36,677 nucleotides of DNA, taken from the NCBI RefSeq assembly GCF_000278725.1, contig NZ_ALCA01000024.1, positions 1-36,677 on the forward strand, given 5' to 3'. This document shows, one piece after another, positions 33,604 to 36,677 of the stretch (the stretch's first letter is position 1; the number at the start of each line of letters is the position of its first letter). This stretch comes from Actinomyces sp. ICM47. GTDB taxonomy: Bacteria > Actinomycetota > Actinomycetes > Actinomycetales > Actinomycetaceae. The notes below the pieces were generated by a model. It was not told where the DNA came from and searched no databases. It saw only the letters and a program-made list of their open reading frames with translations. The position numbers and the translations under genes are program-made.

Positions 33604-33636
33604 ACTGGCCCCTACTCTAGCTAGGTAGGGGCCAGT
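33604..33636 (-). terminator. Hairpin between leuD and murA
   Basis: ACTGGCCCCTAC (33604-33615) and GTAGGGGCCAGT (33625-33636) form a perfect 12-bp stem with a 9-base loop, 13 bp after the leuD stop. There is no T-run; it probably ends leuCD transcripts. Confidence 0.75.
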
Positions 33637-33649
33637 GTGCGCAGTGCGT

Positions 33650-34282
33650 TCAGTCGCGGGCGGACAAAACCTCTTGCTTTGGTAAGAATTTCGCCGGCAG
33701 CGTGCGCGGCTTGAAGGAGGGACGCGCGGCCTCGTAAGTCTCGATCTCCTTCTCGTGGCGCAGGGTGAGGGCGATGTCGTCCAACCCTTCCATGAGCGTC
33801 CAGCGCACGTAGTCGTCGATCTGGAAGGTGCCCGAGATCGCACCGGCGCGCCAGGTCTTGTCCTCCAAGGAGACGGTGACCTCGGTGCCGGGTTCGGCCT
33901 CGAGGAGCTTCCACAGGGACTCGCAGTCCTCCTGGGAGATGATGCCGGTCACCAGGCCCTGCTTACCGGAGTTGCCGCGGAAAATATCGGCGAACTTGGG
34001 GGCCAGGACGACGCGGAAGCCGTAGTCCTTGAGCGCCCACACGGCGTGTTCACGCGAGGAGCCGGTGCCGAAATCGGGTCCGGCGATGAGGACGGAGCCG
34101 TTCTTGTAAGCGTCCTGGTTGAGGACGAATTCGGGATCGTTCCTCCACGCGGCGAAGAGGGCATCCTCGAAGCCCGTGCGGGTCACGCGCTTCAAGTAAA
34201 CGGCGGGGATGATCTGGTCGGTGTCGACGTTGGAGCGGCGCAGCGGGACGCCGACGCCGGTGTGGGTAATGAACTTTTCCAT
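33650..34282 (-). CDS. leuD: 3-isopropylmalate dehydratase small subunit
   Basis: With LeuC this 210-residue subunit isomerises 2- to 3-isopropylmalate in leucine synthesis. It has [19 protein letters not shown] near the N-terminus and the [11 protein letters not shown] motif. The actinobacterial segment [16 protein letters not shown] follows. Length matches the family (about 200). It follows leuC by 74 bp. No strong ribosome-binding site precedes ATG 34282. Confidence 0.96.
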   Translation of the reverse strand: MEKFITHTGVGVPLRRSNVDTDQIIPAVYLKRVTRTGFEDALFAAWRNDPEFVLNQDAYKNGSVLIAGPDFGTGSSREHAVWALKDYGFRVVLAPKFADIFRGNSGKQGLVTGIISQEDCESLWKLLEAEPGTEVTVSLEDKTWRAGAISGTFQIDDYVRWTLMEGLDDIALTLRHEKEIETYEAARPSFKPRTLPAKFLPKQEVLSARD

Positions 34283-34310
34283 GGTGCGTCAGTCTTTTCT
34301 TCCGTGGGGG

Positions 34311-34354
34311 ACGAGGCCGTGGCCCTCCCCCGTGATCGGGTGGCGGAGGGCGGG
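34311..34354 (-). other. Hairpin with repeated 13-mer between leuC and leuD
   Basis: ACGAGGCCGTGGC (34311-34323) is the same word found in the two terminators. Here its complement is absent; instead GGCCCTCC (34321-34328) can pair with GGAGGGCGGGCC downstream. It may attenuate or process the leuCD message. Confidence 0.45.
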
Positions 34355-34356
34355 CC

Positions 34357-35757
34357 TCAGAGGTCGGCCGGGGAGGACAGGGTGCCTCGCACGGCGGTGG
34401 CAGCCGCGACGAGCGGGGACACCAGGTGCGTGCGGCTGCCCTTGCCCTGGCGGCCTTCGAAGTTTCGGTTGGACGTGGAGGCCGAGCGGTCTCCCGCGTT
34501 CATGGTGTCAGGGTTCATACCCAGGCACATGGAGCAGCCGGCGTTGCGCCATTCGGCACCGAAGTCCGTGAAGATCTTGTCGAGGCCCTCGGCCTCGGCC
34601 TGCAGGCGCACGCGGGCGGAGCCAGGCACGACCATGACGCGCACACCATCGGCCTTGTGGCGTCCCTTGACGACACTGGCGGCGGCGCGCAGGTCTTCGA
34701 TGCGACCGTTCGTGCAGCTGCCGATGAAGACCGTGTTGACGGCGATCTCGCGCATCGGGGTGCCAGCCTTGAGATCCATGTACTCCAGGGCGCGCTCGGC
34801 GGCCGCGCGGGCGGTCTCATCGGTGAAGTCTTCCGGGCTGGGGACTGCGGCCGACAGCGGAACGCCCTGGCCGGGGTTGGTGCCCCAGGTGACGAAGGGC
34901 TCGATGTCAGCGGCCTCGAGGACGACCTCGGCGTCAAAAACGGCGTCCTCGTCGGAGGCCAGGGAGGACCAGTACTCAACGGCGCGATCCCAGTCTTCGC
35001 CCTCGGGGGCGTGGGGGCGGCCCTTGATGTAGTCGAAGGTCGTCTGGTCGGGGGCGATCATGCCGGCGCGGGCACCCGCCTCAATCGACATGTTGCAGAT
35101 CGTCATGCGGCCCTCCATGGAGAGCTCGCGGATCGCCTGCCCACGGTATTCCAGGACGTAGCCCTGGCCGCCGCCGGTGCCGATCTTAGCGATGACAGCG
35201 AGGATGATGTCCTTCGCGGTCGAGCCTGCGGGCAGGGAGCCGTTGACCGTGATCGCCATGGTCTTGAAGGGGGCCATCGGCAGGGTCTGGGTCGCGAGCA
35301 CGTGCTCGACCTGGCTGGTGCCGATACCGAAGGCCAGTGCGCCGAAGGCACCGTGCGTGGAGGTGTGGGAGTCGCCGCACACGATCGTCATGCCGGGCTG
35401 GGTGAGGCCCAGCTGGGGGCCGACGACGTGAACGATGCCCTGATCGGCGTCGCCCAGGGAGTGCAGGCGCACGCCGAACTCCTCGGCATTCTTGCGCAGC
35501 GTGTCGATCTGCGTGCGGCTCGTGATGTCTGCAATGGGCTGGTCAATGTTGACGGTCGGCGTGTTGTGATCCTCCGTCGCGATCGTCAGATCGGGGCGGC
35601 GAACCTTGCGTCCGGCCAGGCGCAAGCCCTCGAAGGCCTGGGGACTCGTGACCTCATGCACCAGGTGGAGGTCGATGTACAGCAGGTCGGGCGCGCCGTT
35701 CTCACCCTTGGAGACGATGTGGTCGCGCCACACCTTTTCGGCCATCGTTCCGCTCAT
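34357..35757 (-). CDS. leuC: 3-isopropylmalate dehydratase large subunit
   Basis: This 466-residue iron-sulfur subunit shows [20 protein letters not shown] and the cluster cysteines in [15 protein letters not shown] and [11 protein letters not shown]. It binds a [4Fe-4S] cluster and forms a heterodimer with LeuD. ATG 35757 has GAGGAGG four bases upstream. A paired operator (GTCTCC-N5-GGAGAC) begins 13 bp upstream of the start, and the divergent IclR-type gene is the expected leucine-responsive repressor. Confidence 0.97.
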   Translation of the reverse strand: MSGTMAEKVWRDHIVSKGENGAPDLLYIDLHLVHEVTSPQAFEGLRLAGRKVRRPDLTIATEDHNTPTVNIDQPIADITSRTQIDTLRKNAEEFGVRLHSLGDADQGIVHVVGPQLGLTQPGMTIVCGDSHTSTHGAFGALAFGIGTSQVEHVLATQTLPMAPFKTMAITVNGSLPAGSTAKDIILAVIAKIGTGGGQGYVLEYRGQAIRELSMEGRMTICNMSIEAGARAGMIAPDQTTFDYIKGRPHAPEGEDWDRAVEYWSSLASDEDAVFDAEVVLEAADIEPFVTWGTNPGQGVPLSAAVPSPEDFTDETARAAAERALEYMDLKAGTPMREIAVNTVFIGSCTNGRIEDLRAAASVVKGRHKADGVRVMVVPGSARVRLQAEAEGLDKIFTDFGAEWRNAGCSMCLGMNPDTMNAGDRSASTSNRNFEGRQGKGSRTHLVSPLVAAATAVRGTLSSPADL

Positions 35758-35770
35758 TGTTCCTCCTCTG

Positions 35771-35787
35771 GTCTCCCTTTTGGAGAC
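35771..35787. promoter_or_regulatory. Operator at the leuC promoter
   Basis: GTCTCC-CTTTT-GGAGAC is a perfect 6-bp inverted repeat directly upstream of the leuC ribosome-binding site. It shares the TCTC/GAGA core and 5-bp spacing with the element at 35900, consistent with two sites for one IclR-type regulator. Confidence 0.55.
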
Positions 35788-35899
35788 ACTGTGTCAGTCA
35801 TGCTTCGAACCCAATCGAAGCGCTTTGACCGCGTGTCAACCGCCCCGATCTCACGTCTCGGACACTCCTTTGACCTGTTTCACTATCCGGCAGTTTGCC

Positions 35900-35916
35900 A
35901 TCTCAATTAATGAGAT
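35900..35916. promoter_or_regulatory. Operator at the IclR-gene promoter
   Basis: ATCTCA-ATTAA-TGAGAT is a perfect 6-bp inverted repeat 13 bp before the regulator's ATG. It overlaps the -10-like TATTAA, so binding would repress the gene itself. The pairing resembles the TCTCA/TGAGA sites of IclR-type leucine regulators in C. glutamicum (LtbR, from memory). Confidence 0.65.
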
Positions 35917-35929
35917 ATTAAATAGTTGT

Positions 35930-36667
35930 ATGGAAGAGCAAACATCCAGTGGCGTTGGCGTTCTCGATAAAGCTGCGCTGGTCCTCAGCGCTCTCGAAGC
36001 GGGTCCCGCAACCCTCGCACAACTTGTCACCAGTACCGGGCTCGCACGCCCGACTGCTCACCGTCTGGCTGTCGCCCTCGAATATCACCGCATGGTAGCC
36101 CGCGACATGCAGGGCCGATTCATTCTGGGACCCCGCCTACAGGAACTCTCCTCCGCGGCTGGCGAAGACCGCCTCCTCCAAGCCTCCATGCCGGTCCTCC
36201 AGGCCCTGCGCGATCACACCAAGGAATCCTCCCAGCTCTTCCGTCGCCAGGGCGACTACCGCGTGTGCGTCGCGGCCTCCGAACGCGAAATGGGCCTGCG
36301 TGACTCGATCCCCGTGGGTGCCACGCTCTCCATGAGCGCCGGATCTGCCGCCCAGGTACTGCTCGCCTGGGAAGAACCCGACCGCCTGCACCGAGGCCTG
36401 TACGGCGCTTCCTTCAACGCCACCATGCTCTCCGAGGTACGCCGACGCGGCTGGGCGCAGTCCGTGGGCGAGCGCGAACCCGGCGTCGCCTCTGTCTCCG
36501 CACCCGTACGCGGGCCGTCGGGTCGAGTCCTGGCGGCCCTGTCGATCTCCGGCCCCATCGAGCGCATGGGCCGCCAGCCGGGCCGCCAGCACGGCCCCTC
36601 CGTCATGGCCGCCGCCAACAGGCTCTCCGAGTTTCTCGCCACCGTCGAGGACGCCGCCGACCTCTGA
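35930..36667 (+). CDS. ltbR: IclR-family regulator, LtbR/NdgR-like
   Basis: This 245-residue regulator has an N-terminal winged helix-turn-helix (VLDKAALVLSALEAGPATLA; TGLARPTAHRLAVALE) and a C-terminal IclR effector domain (RDSIPVGATLSMSAGSAAQV; REPGVASVSAPVRGPSG). Divergence from leuCD is the hallmark of the LtbR/NdgR group, which controls leucine and tryptophan genes in Corynebacterium and Streptomyces. I chose ATG 35930, just after the operator at 35900. No Shine-Dalgarno is present and TATTAA lies 8 bases upstream of the ATG, so the mRNA is probably leaderless. The symbol is by position and family. Confidence 0.85.
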   Translation: MEEQTSSGVGVLDKAALVLSALEAGPATLAQLVTSTGLARPTAHRLAVALEYHRMVARDMQGRFILGPRLQELSSAAGEDRLLQASMPVLQALRDHTKESSQLFRRQGDYRVCVAASEREMGLRDSIPVGATLSMSAGSAAQVLLAWEEPDRLHRGLYGASFNATMLSEVRRRGWAQSVGEREPGVASVSAPVRGPSGRVLAALSISGPIERMGRQPGRQHGPSVMAAANRLSEFLATVEDAADL

Positions 36668-36677
36668 GCGACAAAAG

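Noticed and set aside
32062..33624. 520-codon plus-strand frame over the lipid kinase and murA
   Set aside because: Antisense of two well-supported genes; no ribosome-binding site or recognisable domain.
34426..35910. 494-codon plus-strand frame over leuC
   Set aside because: Antisense shadow; leuC is certain from its cluster cysteines and operator.

Overview
The window is high-GC chromosomal DNA from an actinobacterium. The divergent tig-clpP1-clpP2-clpX block, the actinobacterial order leuC-leuD-murA-(lipid kinase)-plsC-gpsA-ddl, the IclR-type regulator divergent from leuCD, GTG starts and ISL3-type insertion sequences point to an Actinomycetaceae genome (Actinomyces/Schaalia-like). This placement is inferred from gene content and order; no database was searched.

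Bases 1-5050 are an accessory island of visibly lower GC. It starts with nested scraps of ISL3 elements. Next come a small EXLDI-type protein and the first codons of an ABC ATPase cut off by a decayed ISL3 element (1110-2548). A minus-strand locus follows that I read as the remains of a class I lantibiotic system. It has a nisin/gallidermin-like precursor with an FDLD leader box and a PQ cleavage site, a perfect 18-bp hairpin, and a three-gene immunity-type ABC transporter (LanF/E/G-like). No modification, protease, export or two-component genes are present. The precursor lacks two of the five ring cysteines expected from nisin, each explicable by one base change, and its frame runs through the hairpin.

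Bases 5420-11006 are core genes: tRNA-Gly, tRNA-Pro, trigger factor, ClpP1, ClpP2, ClpX and chorismate mutase. Bases 11160-16985 form a lactose locus: LacI regulator, LacZ and a GPH-type sugar permease. Bases 17212-20739 are a four-gene MacAB-like ABC export operon headed by a small lipoprotein. A long-chain fatty acyl-CoA synthetase follows on the other strand.

Bases 22893-25300 are a second accessory patch. It holds a Phd/RelE-type toxin-antitoxin pair, a broken DUF1801 gene, a truncated ISL3 element and an Abi-family phage-defence gene killed by two in-frame stop codons and an IS-like junction. Bases 25572-36667 return to core genes: zinc alcohol dehydrogenase, tRNA-His, an ATP-grasp protein, ddl, gpsA, a lipoprotein scrap, plsC, a diacylglycerol-kinase-like gene, murA, leuD, leuC and the divergent IclR regulator.

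A 12-bp word, CCACGGCCTCGT, recurs nine times on both strands. Two inverted pairs form terminator stems, as the DNA uptake words of Neisseria and Haemophilus do.
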